Assembly: GCF_019048865.1 (NCBI RefSeq)
Contig: NZ_CP077604.1
Coordinates: forward strand, 2,356,001-2,420,000
DNA from: Aquihabitans sp. G128
GTDB lineage: Bacteria > Actinomycetota > Acidimicrobiia > Acidimicrobiales > Iamiaceae
Direction: 5' to 3'
DNA length: 64,000 bases
The translations under genes and the position numbers were made by a program. The notes beneath the pieces were generated by a model. The model did not search any database, had not been told where the DNA came from, and saw only the letters and a list, made by a program, of their open reading frames with translations. Of this stretch, positions 37,397 through 44,998 are shown piece after piece. Numbering within the stretch: the first letter of the stretch is position 1; every line of letters begins with the position of its first letter.

Positions 37397-38454
37397 AGCT
37401 CGGCGAGCTTGCGCCGGCGCACCAGGGCGATGAAGAACGGGGCCCCGATCACCGCGGTGACCAGCCCCACCTGCAGCTCGCCGGGCCGGGCCACGAGGCG
37501 GCCCACGACGTCGGAGCCGAGCAGCAGGATCGGCCCCAGCACCATCGACCACGGCAGCACCCAGCGGTAGTCGGGCCCGGTGATGGCCCGGGCCACGTGC
37601 GGGATGGTCAGCCCGATGAAGCCGATGGGCCCGGCGGCAGCCACCGCGGCGCCGGACAGGATGACCACGGCCAGCGCCGAGACGCCCCGGGCCACGCCCA
37701 CCCGCATGCCGAGCGAGCGCGCGACGTCGTCGCCGAGGGCGAGGGCGTTGAGCGAGCGGGCCGAGCCCAGCGCCAGCACCGCGCCCACGACCATGAACGG
37801 CACGACCTCCCGGGCGATGTCGGCGTCGCGCCCGGCCAGGGAGCCGACCACCCAGAAGCGGAAGGCGTCAAGGGTCTGGAGGTCGAGCAGCAGGATGGCG
37901 CTGGTGAGCGAGGCCAGCATGGCCGCCATGGCGGCGCCGGCCAGCGCCAGCTTCACCGGCGTGGCCCCGCCCCGGCCCATGGAGCCGAGGCCGTAGACCA
38001 CGACGCTGGCGATGCCGGCGCCGAGGAACCCGAACCACACGAAGCTCCCGAGCGAGGTGATGTCGAGGAAGCGGATGGCCATGACGACGGCCAGCGACGC
38101 CCCCGCCTCGACGCCGAGGATCCCGGGGTCGGCGAGCGGGTTGCGGGTGACGCCCTGCATCACCGCGCCCGACAGGCCCAGCCCGGCGCCGACGGCCACG
38201 CCCACCACCGTGCGGGGCACGCGCAGGCTGCGCACGATCAGGTGGTCGTTGCTGCCGTCGAAGTGCAGGAAGGCGTCGAACACCGACGCGATGGGCACCG
38301 ACTTCGAGCCGAACGCCAGCGAGGCCAGGACCACCAGGAACAGCGCGCCGAGCGCCACGACCAGCCCCAGCAGCCGGGTCCACGACGAGCCCAGCAGGCC
38401 CCTCCGCTTGGTGGGCTCCACCGCGGCGGGGGCGGCGTCGGTCAGGGCGGTCAC
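37393..38454 (-). CDS. Siderophore importer permease, FecCD family (first, operon head)
   Basis: 353 residues from GTG 38454, 7 nt after a TACGGT hexamer, so the operon message is probably leaderless. Ten membrane segments; motifs SLRVPRTVVGVAVGAGLGLS, VTRNPLADPGILGVEAGA and AAGPIGFIGLTIPHVAR are typical of FecD/BtuC-fold permeases. It heads seven leftward genes with overlaps or tiny gaps. An iron box at 38469-38482 lies directly upstream of the -10. Confidence 0.95.
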   Translation of the reverse strand: MTALTDAAPAAVEPTKRRGLLGSSWTRLLGLVVALGALFLVVLASLAFGSKSVPIASVFDAFLHFDGSNDHLIVRSLRVPRTVVGVAVGAGLGLSGAVMQGVTRNPLADPGILGVEAGASLAVVMAIRFLDITSLGSFVWFGFLGAGIASVVVYGLGSMGRGGATPVKLALAGAAMAAMLASLTSAILLLDLQTLDAFRFWVVGSLAGRDADIAREVVPFMVVGAVLALGSARSLNALALGDDVARSLGMRVGVARGVSALAVVILSGAAVAAAGPIGFIGLTIPHVARAITGPDYRWVLPWSMVLGPILLLGSDVVGRLVARPGELQVGLVTAVIGAPFFIALVRRRKLAEL

Positions 38455-38468
38455 CCGACGGACCGTAG

Positions 38469-38488
38469 TAGGTGCCCCTAACTCACCT
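38469..38488. promoter_or_regulatory. Iron box / inverted repeat upstream of the iron operon
   Basis: TAGGTGCCCCTAAC (38469-38482) agrees with the IdeR core TAGGTTAGSCTWAC at about 11 of 14 positions, and AGGTG (38470-38474) faces CACCT (38484-38488). It sits between the presumed -35 and the TACGGT -10 of the operon, which suits a repressor. It shares TAGGTGnnCCTnAC with the box at 31936. Confidence 0.5.
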
Positions 38489-38503
38489 CAACAGCGGCAC
38501 CTA

Positions 38504-39106
38504 TCAGTGGGGCTCGTCGACGAACCCGGTCGCCAGGGCGCGCAGCGCGGCGTCCAGGTACACCGTCAGGTCCGCGTCGCCCACCGCCACCCAGCGGTCG
38601 AAGGCCGCCCGGCACGCGGCGAGCGTGGTGCGGCCGATGGCGAGCGGCACCAGGGCGTCGGCCGACTCGCCCCTCCGCCGGCCGGCGTACTCGCTCACCG
38701 CCTCCTCCCAGGGCTCGTAGCGCGAGGCCGCGCTGGCGGCGAGCGCGGGCACGCTGCCGATCAGGTGCATGCGGGCGCGCAGCTCAGCCACGTCCTGGGC
38801 CCGGTACCGGTTGACCCCGACCACCACCACGCGGATGGCCTCCATCAACGGGAGCTCGTCGTCGACGGCGTCGAAGGCCGACCGCAGCGTCGCCACCTCC
38901 TGGTCGAACTGGTGCCACAAGACCGAGGCCTTGGAGTCGAAGTAGCGGAAGAAGGTGCGGCTGCTGACCCCGGCCCGCTCGGCGATCTGCTCGACGGTGG
39001 TGTCCTCGAAGCCCTGCTCGCCGAACAGCTCGAGGGCGATGAGCTCCACCGCCCGGGCGCTGGTGCTCGGCGGCCGGCCGGCCCGCTCGCCCCTTGCTTC
39101 TGTCAT
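38504..39106 (-). CDS. mftR: Mycofactocin-system TetR regulator
   Basis: 200 residues from ATG 39106, 6 nt after TACTGT. The TetR helix-turn-helix reads LFGEQGFEDTTVEQIAERAGVSSRTFFRYFDSK (split: TTVEQIAERAGVS then RTFFRYF), the form seen in MftR. It is divergent from mftA and its start codon lies inside the palindrome at 39100-39116, so autorepression is expected. In mycobacteria MftR binds long-chain acyl-CoA to derepress mft; this is known of the family and not shown here. It is upstream of, and on the same strand as, the iron operon (49 bp away). Confidence 0.9.
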   Translation of the reverse strand: MTEARGERAGRPPSTSARAVELIALELFGEQGFEDTTVEQIAERAGVSSRTFFRYFDSKASVLWHQFDQEVATLRSAFDAVDDELPLMEAIRVVVVGVNRYRAQDVAELRARMHLIGSVPALAASAASRYEPWEEAVSEYAGRRRGESADALVPLAIGRTTLAACRAAFDRWVAVGDADLTVYLDAALRALATGFVDEPH

Positions 39107-39122
39107 GGTGTGACAGTATCGT
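39094..39122 (+). promoter_or_regulatory. mftA promoter with MftR operator filling the -35/-10 spacer
   Basis: TTGCTT (39094-39099) and TATCGT (39117-39122) are separated by exactly 17 nt, and those 17 nt are the palindrome CTGTCA-TGGTG-TGACAG (39100-39116). On the other strand the same palindrome covers the mftR start, with TACTGT as its -10. One bound repressor could shut both promoters. A ribosome site AAGGAG follows at 39175-39180. Confidence 0.65.
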
Positions 39123-39186
39123 CCGAACACCCTCGCCACCGGCTCCGCGGCCCACCGCTGCGGCGCCCTCCCCCAAGGAGCACCGC

Positions 39187-39321
39187 ATGACCGCCTCCCC
39201 CGCCGATCCCACCGCCGAGGTCCGTCCGGTCGACGCCGACGTCGACGCGGCCGACGAGCTGGTCGTCGACGAGGTCCTCGTCGAAGAGGTCTCGATCGAC
39301 GGCATGTGCGGCGTGTACTGA
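39187..39321 (+). CDS. mftA: Mycofactocin precursor peptide
   Basis: 44 residues from ATG 39187, 6 nt after AAGGAG. The acidic leader ends in the invariant core IDGMCGVY. MftC acts on the terminal Val-Tyr, which become the redox cofactor skeleton. The leader has two tracts of Asp/Glu/Val that MftB recognises. Ends 8 bp before mftB. Confidence 0.96.
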   Translation: MTASPADPTAEVRPVDADVDAADELVVDEVLVEEVSIDGMCGVY

Positions 39322-39329
39322 GCGCCACC

Positions 39330-39611
39330 GTGCCCACGGAGTTCGACCTCGACGCCGGGTGGCGCCTGCACCCGAAGGTGTCGATCCGGCCGGAGCGCTT
39401 CGGCGCCCTGCTGTACCACTTCGACACCCGCAAGCTGTCGTTCCTCAAGAGCCCCACGATCCTCGCCGTGGTCCGGGCGCTCGACGCCGCGCCCAGCGCC
39501 CGCGCCGCGTGCGCCGAGGCCGGCATCGCCGAGGCCGACCTCGCCCCCTACGCCCGGGCCCTCTCGACCCTGGCCGACTCCCAGACCATCTGCCGCCGGA
39601 GCGCTGCGTGA
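39330..39611 (+). CDS. mftB: Mycofactocin peptide chaperone
   Basis: 93 residues from GTG 39330; an upstream GTG at 39306 would overlap mftA and add a poor N-terminus. RRE-fold (PqqD-like) sequence: WRLHPKVSIRPERFGALLYH then TRKLSFLKSPTILAVV, closely matching MftB. It binds the MftA leader and presents it to the radical SAM enzyme MftC. The stop overlaps the mftC start (GTGA). Confidence 0.94.
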   Translation: MPTEFDLDAGWRLHPKVSIRPERFGALLYHFDTRKLSFLKSPTILAVVRALDAAPSARAACAEAGIAEADLAPYARALSTLADSQTICRRSAA

Positions 39612-40831
39612 CCACCACCCCCACCAAGGTCCGTCCCCTGGTCGAGGAGTTCGCCGCCGGGCTGGACGCCCCGATCTGCCTCACCTGGGAGCTCACCTAC
39701 GCCTGCAACCTGGCGTGCACCCACTGCCTCTCCAGCTCGGGCCGGCGCGATCCGCACGAGCTCACCACCGCGCAGGCCAAGGCCGTCATCGACGAGCTCG
39801 AGCGCATGCAGGTCTTCTACGTCAACATCGGCGGCGGCGAGCCCACCATCCGCTCCGACTTCTGGGAGCTGGTCGAGTACGCCACCGCCCACCACGTCGG
39901 CGTGAAGTTCTCCACCAACGGCAGCCGCATCACCGCCGAGGTCGCCCGCCGCCTGGCCGCCAGCGACTACGTCGACGTGCAGATCTCGCTCGACGGCGCC
40001 ACCGCCGAGGTCAACGACGCCATCCGCGGCGAGGGCACCTACGCCACCGCCCTGGCCGCCATGGACCACCTGGCCGCCGCCGGCTTCACCGGCTTCAAGA
40101 TCTCCGTGGTCATGACCCGGGAGAACGTCGCCCAGCTCGACGCCTTCAAGGCCATCGCCGATCGCTACCAGGCCCAGCTGCGCATCACCCGGCTCCGCCC
40201 CTCGGGCCGCGCCGTCGACGTGTGGGACGAGCTGCACCCGCTGCCCGAGCAGCAGCACGAGCTCTACCGGTGGCTGCTGGCCAACGGCGAGGACGTCCTC
40301 ACCGGGGACTCCTTCTTCCACCTCGCCGGCTTCGGCGAGTCGCTGCCCGGCCTCAACCTCTGCGGCGCCGGCCGCGTGGTGTGCCTGATCGACCCGGTGG
40401 GCGACGTGTACGCCTGCCCCTTCGCCATCCACGAGAACTTCCTGGCCGGCAACGTGCTCAGCCCCGGCGGCTTCGGCCACGTGTGGCGGGAGTCCGAGCT
40501 GTTCACCGAGCTGCGCGGCCCGCAGTCGGGCGGGGCCTGCGCCTCGTGCTCGGCCTACGACGCCTGCGGCGGTGGCTGCATGGCCGCCAAGTTCTTCACG
40601 GGCCTGCCGCTCGACGGCCCCGACCCCGAGTGCGTGAAGGGCTACGGCGAGTCCGCCCTCGACGCCCGCGACGGCGTCGCGCTGCCCGTCCCCACGCCCG
40701 ACCACTCCAAGCCCAACCGCACGTCGGTCCCGGTCGCCATCGGGGCCCGCCCCGGTCGCACCACCGCCCCGGACCGCGCCTGCGACGAGAGCCCGCTCGC
40801 CGGGCTCCAGATCCCCGTCGGGAGCAACTGA
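39608..40831 (+). CDS. mftC: Mycofactocin radical SAM maturase
   Basis: 407 residues from GTG 39608. The SAM cluster motif is C33-x3-C37-x2-C40 in YACNLACTHC, followed by NIGGGEPTIR. The SPASM region contributes C-rich segments (LNLCGAGRVVCLIDPVGDVYAC; CASCSAYDACGGGC, each here broken at 20). MftC decarboxylates the C-terminal Tyr of MftA and then forms the Val-Tyr carbon-carbon bond. The last 45 residues are a Pro/Arg-rich tail that extends beyond typical MftC. One base separates its stop from mftD. Confidence 0.96.
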   Translation: MTTTPTKVRPLVEEFAAGLDAPICLTWELTYACNLACTHCLSSSGRRDPHELTTAQAKAVIDELERMQVFYVNIGGGEPTIRSDFWELVEYATAHHVGVKFSTNGSRITAEVARRLAASDYVDVQISLDGATAEVNDAIRGEGTYATALAAMDHLAAAGFTGFKISVVMTRENVAQLDAFKAIADRYQAQLRITRLRPSGRAVDVWDELHPLPEQQHELYRWLLANGEDVLTGDSFFHLAGFGESLPGLNLCGAGRVVCLIDPVGDVYACPFAIHENFLAGNVLSPGGFGHVWRESELFTELRGPQSGGACASCSAYDACGGGCMAAKFFTGLPLDGPDPECVKGYGESALDARDGVALPVPTPDHSKPNRTSVPVAIGARPGRTTAPDRACDESPLAGLQIPVGSN

Positions 40832-40832
40832 C

Positions 40833-42023
40833 ATGGCCAACCCCTGGTTCGAGACCGTCGCCGAGGCCCAGCGCCGGGCCAAGAAGCGCCTGCCGCCGTC
40901 GGTCTACGGCGCCCTGGTCGCCGGCTCCGAGGCCGGCGTCTCGCTCGATGGCAACCTGGCCGCCTTCACCCAGCTGGGCTTCGCTCCCCACCTGGTGGGC
41001 CTGGCCGACGAGCGGTCCCTCGCCACCGAGGTCATGGGCCAGCCCATGTCGATGCCGGTGATGATCTCGCCCACCGGCGTGCAGGCCGTCGACCCCGACG
41101 GCGAGGTCGCCGTCGCCCGGGCCGCCGCCAACCGCGGCGTGGTGATGGGGCTGAGCTCCTTCGCCAGCAAGCCCATCGAGGAGGTCACCGCGGCCAACCC
41201 GCAGACCTTCTTCCAGATGTACTGGTGCGGTTCGAAGGACCAGCTGGTGCAGCGCATGGAGCGGGCTCGCGCCGCCGGGGCCAAGGGGATCATCCTCACC
41301 CTCGACTGGTCCTTCTCCAACGGCCGGGACTGGGGCAGCCCCACCATCCCCGAGAAGGTCGACCTCAAGGCGGCGCTGCGCTTCGCCCCCGAGGCGCTGA
41401 CCCACCCGAGGTGGCTGGCGGCCTTCGCCAAGACCAAGAAGATCCCCGACCTCACCGCACCGAACATGGCCGCCCCCGGCCAGCCGGCGCCCACCTTCTT
41501 CGGCGCCTACTACGAGTGGATGCAGACCCCGCTGCCCACCTGGGACGACGTGTCCTGGCTGTGCGCCGAGTGGGGCGGCGAGGTCATGCTCAAGGGCATC
41601 GGCCGCATCGACGACGCCAAGCGCGCCGTCGACGCCGGCGTCACCGCCATCTCGGTGTCCAACCACGGCGGCAACAACCTCGACACCACCCCGGCACCCA
41701 TCCGCTCGCTCCCGGGCATCGCCGAGGCGGTCGGTGGCGACGTCGACGTCGTGCTCGACGGCGGCATCCGCCGCGGCTCCGACGTCGTGAAGGCCGTCGC
41801 CCTCGGCGCCAAGGCCGTCATGATCGGGCGGGCCTACCTGTGGGGCCTCGCCGCCAACGGCCAGGCCGGCGTCGAGAACGTGCTCGACATCTTCCGGGGC
41901 GGCATCGACTCCGCCCTCCTGGGCATCGGCAAGGCCGACGTCCGGGACCTGGTCCCCAGCGACGTCGTGGTGCCCGAGGGCTTCCGCCACGTGGCCGGCG
42001 CCGACGAGCCCACCTCGCCGTGA
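40833..42023 (+). CDS. mftD: Mycofactocin FMN-dependent oxidoreductase
   Basis: 396 residues, alpha-hydroxyacid-oxidase-like TIM barrel. FMN-binding segments include MISPTGVQAVDPDGEVAVA, ISVSNHGGNNLD with the catalytic His, and VVLDGGIRRGSDV. In the pathway MftD oxidatively deaminates the released dipeptide-derived intermediate AHDP to give the redox-active pre-mycofactocin. The stop overlaps mftE (GTGA). Confidence 0.95.
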   Translation: MANPWFETVAEAQRRAKKRLPPSVYGALVAGSEAGVSLDGNLAAFTQLGFAPHLVGLADERSLATEVMGQPMSMPVMISPTGVQAVDPDGEVAVARAAANRGVVMGLSSFASKPIEEVTAANPQTFFQMYWCGSKDQLVQRMERARAAGAKGIILTLDWSFSNGRDWGSPTIPEKVDLKAALRFAPEALTHPRWLAAFAKTKKIPDLTAPNMAAPGQPAPTFFGAYYEWMQTPLPTWDDVSWLCAEWGGEVMLKGIGRIDDAKRAVDAGVTAISVSNHGGNNLDTTPAPIRSLPGIAEAVGGDVDVVLDGGIRRGSDVVKAVALGAKAVMIGRAYLWGLAANGQAGVENVLDIFRGGIDSALLGIGKADVRDLVPSDVVVPEGFRHVAGADEPTSP

Positions 42024-42697
42024 TCCTCGGGTCGGCCACCTGGACCGAGGTCGACCTCGTGGCCGACCGGCTCGTGCTGGTCGTCCCCCTGGGCGCCACC
42101 GAGCAGCACGGGCCGCACCTGCCGCTCGCCACCGACACCGACGTCGCCGAGGCCGTCGCCCGCCGCGCCGCAGGTCGCCGGTCCGACGTCGTGGTGGCGC
42201 CTGCGCTCCCCTACGGCTCCAGCGGCGAGCACGTCGGGTTCGCCGGCACCCTGTCCATCGGCCAGGAGGCCCTGGAGCAGGTGGTGCTCGAGCTGGGCCG
42301 CTCGGCCGACGCCTTCGCCGGCGTGGTGTTCGCCTCCGGCCACGGCGGCAACGCCGGCCCGCTGGCCCGCGCCATCGCCACCCTCCGGTCCGAGGGCCGC
42401 CAGGTCGCCGCCTGGCACCCCACCGGCTACGTCGACGCCCACGCCGGTCGCACCGAGACGTCGCTGGTCCTCGCCCTCGACCCGGGCGCGGTCCGGGCGG
42501 GCGCGCCGAGCCCGGCGACCGCCGACCCCTCGCCGAGCTCCTGCCCGCCCTCCAGGCCGGCGGCGTCCGCGCCGTGGCCGCCAACGGCGTCCTCGGCGAC
42601 CCCGCTGGTGCGTCGGCCCCCGAGGGCGAGGCGCTGCTCGCGGCCCTCGTCGACCAGCTGCTCGCGGCCATCGACCAGGTGGCCCCCCCGTGGCTGA
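42020..42697 (+). CDS. mftE: Mycofactocin precursor peptidase (creatininase family), two compensating frameshifts
   Basis: Starts at GTG 42020. Metal-binding motifs are LGATEQHGPHLPLATDTD and FASGHGGNAG, as in creatininases. MftE cuts the modified Val-Tyr end off MftA. From about 42505 to 42688 the true protein runs in another frame (LAELLPALQAGGVRAVAANG, GDPAGASAPEGE): a base is missing near GGCGCGCC at 42504-42508, and the C7 run 42683-42689 has one extra, after which the frame returns to end at TGA 42695-42697. As written the middle third reads as a Pro/Ser-rich stretch. Two opposite shifts 180 bp apart favour sequencing error. Confidence 0.9.
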   Translation: MILGSATWTEVDLVADRLVLVVPLGATEQHGPHLPLATDTDVAEAVARRAAGRRSDVVVAPALPYGSSGEHVGFAGTLSIGQEALEQVVLELGRSADAFAGVVFASGHGGNAGPLARAIATLRSEGRQVAAWHPTGYVDAHAGRTETSLVLALDPGAVRAGAPSPATADPSPSSCPPSRPAASAPWPPTASSATPLVRRPPRARRCSRPSSTSCSRPSTRWPPRG

Positions 42698-43496
42698 GGG
42701 AGCCGCTCCCCGGGTCGGGATCGTCACCGGCGCAGCCCGGGGCATCGGCGCCGCCACCGCCCGCCGGCTGGCCGCCGACGGGTGGCGCCTCGTGCTGGTC
42801 GACCGGGCCGCCGACGACCCTGCGCTCGCCTACCCGCTCGCCACGGCCGACGAGCTGCGCGCCGTCGCCGAGGCGTGCGGCGGGCCGGACCACGCCCTCC
42901 CCGTCGTCGCCGACGTGCGGGACCAGGCCGCCCTCGACTCGGCCGTCGCCCTCGCCGTCGACGGCTTCGGCGGGCTCGACGCCGCGGTGGCGGTGGCCGG
43001 TGCCATCCACGGTGGCCTGCCCGCCTGGGAGACCAGCGACGACGCGTGGTCGGCCATGGTCGGGGTGAACCTCGAAGGCGTCTGGCGCCTGGCCCGGGCC
43101 GCCGTCCCCGCCCTGCTGCAGCGCCCCCAGCCCCGCAGCGGGCGGTTCGTGGCGGTGTCGTCGTCGGGCGGCACCCTGGGCCTGCCCCTGCTCGCGGCCT
43201 ACACCGCCGCCAAGCACGGGGTCGAGGGGTTCGTCCGCAGCCTCGCCGCCGAGCTCGGGGTGGAGGGCATCACCGCCAACGTGGTGGCGCCCGGGTCCAC
43301 GGTCGGCGCCATGCTCTCGGCCTCGGCCGACGTCTACGGCCTCGACGACCCCGCCGAGTTCGCCACCCACGCGCTGCAGAAGCGGCTCCTCGAACCGGAC
43401 GAGGTGGCGGCCACGCTGCACTGGCTCTGCGGGCCCGACACCGGCGCGGTCACCGGTGCGGTCCTGGCGGTCGACGCCGGCATGACCGCGGGCTGA
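42690..43496 (+). CDS. Mycofactocin-coupled SDR oxidoreductase
   Basis: 268 residues from GTG 42690, overlapping mftE by 8 bp. Nicotinamide motif VTGAARGIGAATARRLA, NVxG-type region GVNLEGVWRL, catalytic Ser in VAVSSSGGTLG and Y-x-x-x-K in YTAAKHG. The insert DDPALAYPLATADEL after the second strand is the feature of SDRs that keep NAD bound and need mycofactocin for turnover. Its position between mftE and mftF supports a role as a substrate-facing dehydrogenase. Substrate alcohol unknown. Confidence 0.9.
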   Translation: MAEGAAPRVGIVTGAARGIGAATARRLAADGWRLVLVDRAADDPALAYPLATADELRAVAEACGGPDHALPVVADVRDQAALDSAVALAVDGFGGLDAAVAVAGAIHGGLPAWETSDDAWSAMVGVNLEGVWRLARAAVPALLQRPQPRSGRFVAVSSSGGTLGLPLLAAYTAAKHGVEGFVRSLAAELGVEGITANVVAPGSTVGAMLSASADVYGLDDPAEFATHALQKRLLEPDEVAATLHWLCGPDTGAVTGAVLAVDAGMTAG

Positions 43497-43497
43497 G

Positions 43498-44919
43498 GTG
43501 CTGCCGGGCTCCTGGCGGGTGGCGCTCGACCCCGACGCCCGCCGCCGCGACGACGGGCACGTGCTGCTCGGCGGTGCGCCCTTCCGCGTGCTCCGCTTCA
43601 ACGACCGCGCCGCCCGGGTGGTCGAGCGCCTGCTGGGCGGCGAGCCCCTCGGCGACGACCCCGACGCCCAGGCGCTGGCCCGCCGGCTGCTCGACGCCGG
43701 GCTGGTGCAGCCGCTCCCGGGCCCCGGCCCCCGCCCCCCGGGCGACGTCACCGTGGTCGTCCCCTTCTGCGGCCCCGCCGCCGAGCTGGCCGCCACCCTC
43801 GCCGCCCTCGGCCCGACCGGACCGTCGATCGTGGTCGACGACGCCTCGCCCGATGCCGATGCCGTGGCCGCCGCGGCGCAGCGCTTCGGCGCCCGCCTGG
43901 TGCGCCACGAGGCCAACCGCGGGCCGGCGGCGGCCCGCAACACCGGGTGGCGCCAGGCCGCCACCGACGTGGTGGCCTTCGTCGACGGCGGCTGCCTCCC
44001 CGATCCCGGTTGGCTCGACGCCCTCCTCCCCCACCTCGACGACCCGGCCGTGGCCGCCGTCGCCCCCCGGATCACGAGCGTCGCATCCCCGACCCTGCCG
44101 GAGGCCCTCGCCGCCTACGAGCAGGCGCGACCCTCGCTCGACCGGGGCGCGAGGCCGGCGGCCGTGGCGCCCCGAGGTCGGGTGCCGTTCGTGCCGACGG
44201 CCACCCTGGTGGCCCGCCGCGCCGACCTGGAGGAGGTCGGCGGCTTCGACGAGGGCCTCCGCTTCGGCGAGGACGTCGACCTGGTCTGGCGGCTCGTCGC
44301 CGCCCGTCGCACCGTGCGCTACGAGCCCGAAGCCACCGTGCGCCACGTGTCCCGGGCCACCACCCGCGCCTGGCTGCGGCAGCGCTTCGACTACGGCGCG
44401 TCCGCCGCTCCCCTCGCCCGCCGCCACGACGACGCGGTCCGCCCGCTGGGCACCGCGGCGCGGGTGGCGGCGGCGTGGGCGCTCGCGGCCGGCGGCGGCG
44501 TGGTGCCCGGGGTGGTGTGCGCCGGGGCCACCACGGTCGCCCTGGCCCGCAAGCTGCCGCCCCTGCCCGATCGAGGCCGCGAGGCCCTCCGCCTCTCGTT
44601 GCAGGGCCACGCCTACGGCGGCCTGGCCATCGTCGACGCCCTCCGCCGGCCGTGGTGGCCCCTGCTCGCGCTGGCCGCCCTGGGCTCGCGCCGCGGCCGC
44701 CGCCTGGCGGCGCTCGTGGTGGTCGTCCCCCCGGCGGTCGAGTGGGCCCGCGAGCGGCCACCGCTGGCGCCGCTCCGATGGATCGGGCTCCGGCTGATCG
44801 ACGACGTGGCCTACGGCAGCGGCGTCTGGGCCGGCTGCTGGCGGGGGCGATCAGCCCGTGCCCTGCGCCCCGTGCTCGTGCGGGATCGACGCCCTACGCT
44901 CCCCGCTGCGGCCTCTTGA
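43498..44919 (+). CDS. mftF: Mycofactocin glycosyltransferase
   Basis: 473 residues from GTG 43498. GT-2 fold: VTVVVPFCGPAAELAATL, IVVDDASPDADAV, EANRGPAAARNTGWR, VAFVDGGCLP (DxD-like site as DGG) and GGFDEGLRFGEDVDLVWRL with the catalytic ED. The C-terminus is hydrophobic (AAAWALAAGGGVVPGVV). It adds beta-1,4-glucose units to mycofactocin. About 80 N-terminal residues precede the GT domain, as in other MftF proteins. Its TGA is part of the palindrome before the dehydrogenase. Confidence 0.93.
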   Translation: MLPGSWRVALDPDARRRDDGHVLLGGAPFRVLRFNDRAARVVERLLGGEPLGDDPDAQALARRLLDAGLVQPLPGPGPRPPGDVTVVVPFCGPAAELAATLAALGPTGPSIVVDDASPDADAVAAAAQRFGARLVRHEANRGPAAARNTGWRQAATDVVAFVDGGCLPDPGWLDALLPHLDDPAVAAVAPRITSVASPTLPEALAAYEQARPSLDRGARPAAVAPRGRVPFVPTATLVARRADLEEVGGFDEGLRFGEDVDLVWRLVAARRTVRYEPEATVRHVSRATTRAWLRQRFDYGASAAPLARRHDDAVRPLGTAARVAAAWALAAGGGVVPGVVCAGATTVALARKLPPLPDRGREALRLSLQGHAYGGLAIVDALRRPWWPLLALAALGSRRGRRLAALVVVVPPAVEWARERPPLAPLRWIGLRLIDDVAYGSGVWAGCWRGRSARALRPVLVRDRRPTLPAAAS

Positions 44920-44930
44920 CCAATCGGTCA
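44917..44930. promoter_or_regulatory. TGACC-AATC-GGTCA operator candidate upstream of the alcohol dehydrogenase
   Basis: Perfect 5-bp arms with a four-base spacer begin at the mftF stop codon. TACCGT (44951-44956) is the likely -10, with a leader of about 42 nt and ribosome site AAGGGGAAG before ATG 44999. This separates control of the dehydrogenase from the mft operon. The binding protein is unknown; TetR family is a guess from the symmetry. Confidence 0.45.
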
Positions 44931-44998
44931 GGTCCGTCCGCCGAAGGGGGTACCGTCGACCCCAGGAAACCGAAGACGCGATTCTCAAGGGGAAGATC

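Noticed and set aside
38455..39321. Iron control of the mycofactocin operon through a shared promoter
   Set aside because: mftR and the iron operon are tandem, not divergent, and the iron box lies beyond the mftR stop; only read-through remains possible.
11088..42510. Both breaks at GGGCGCGCCG (11095 and 42506) as a programmed frameshift signal
   Set aside because: They shift in opposite senses and the motif is common in 70% GC DNA; no slippery heptamer or pseudoknot was evident.
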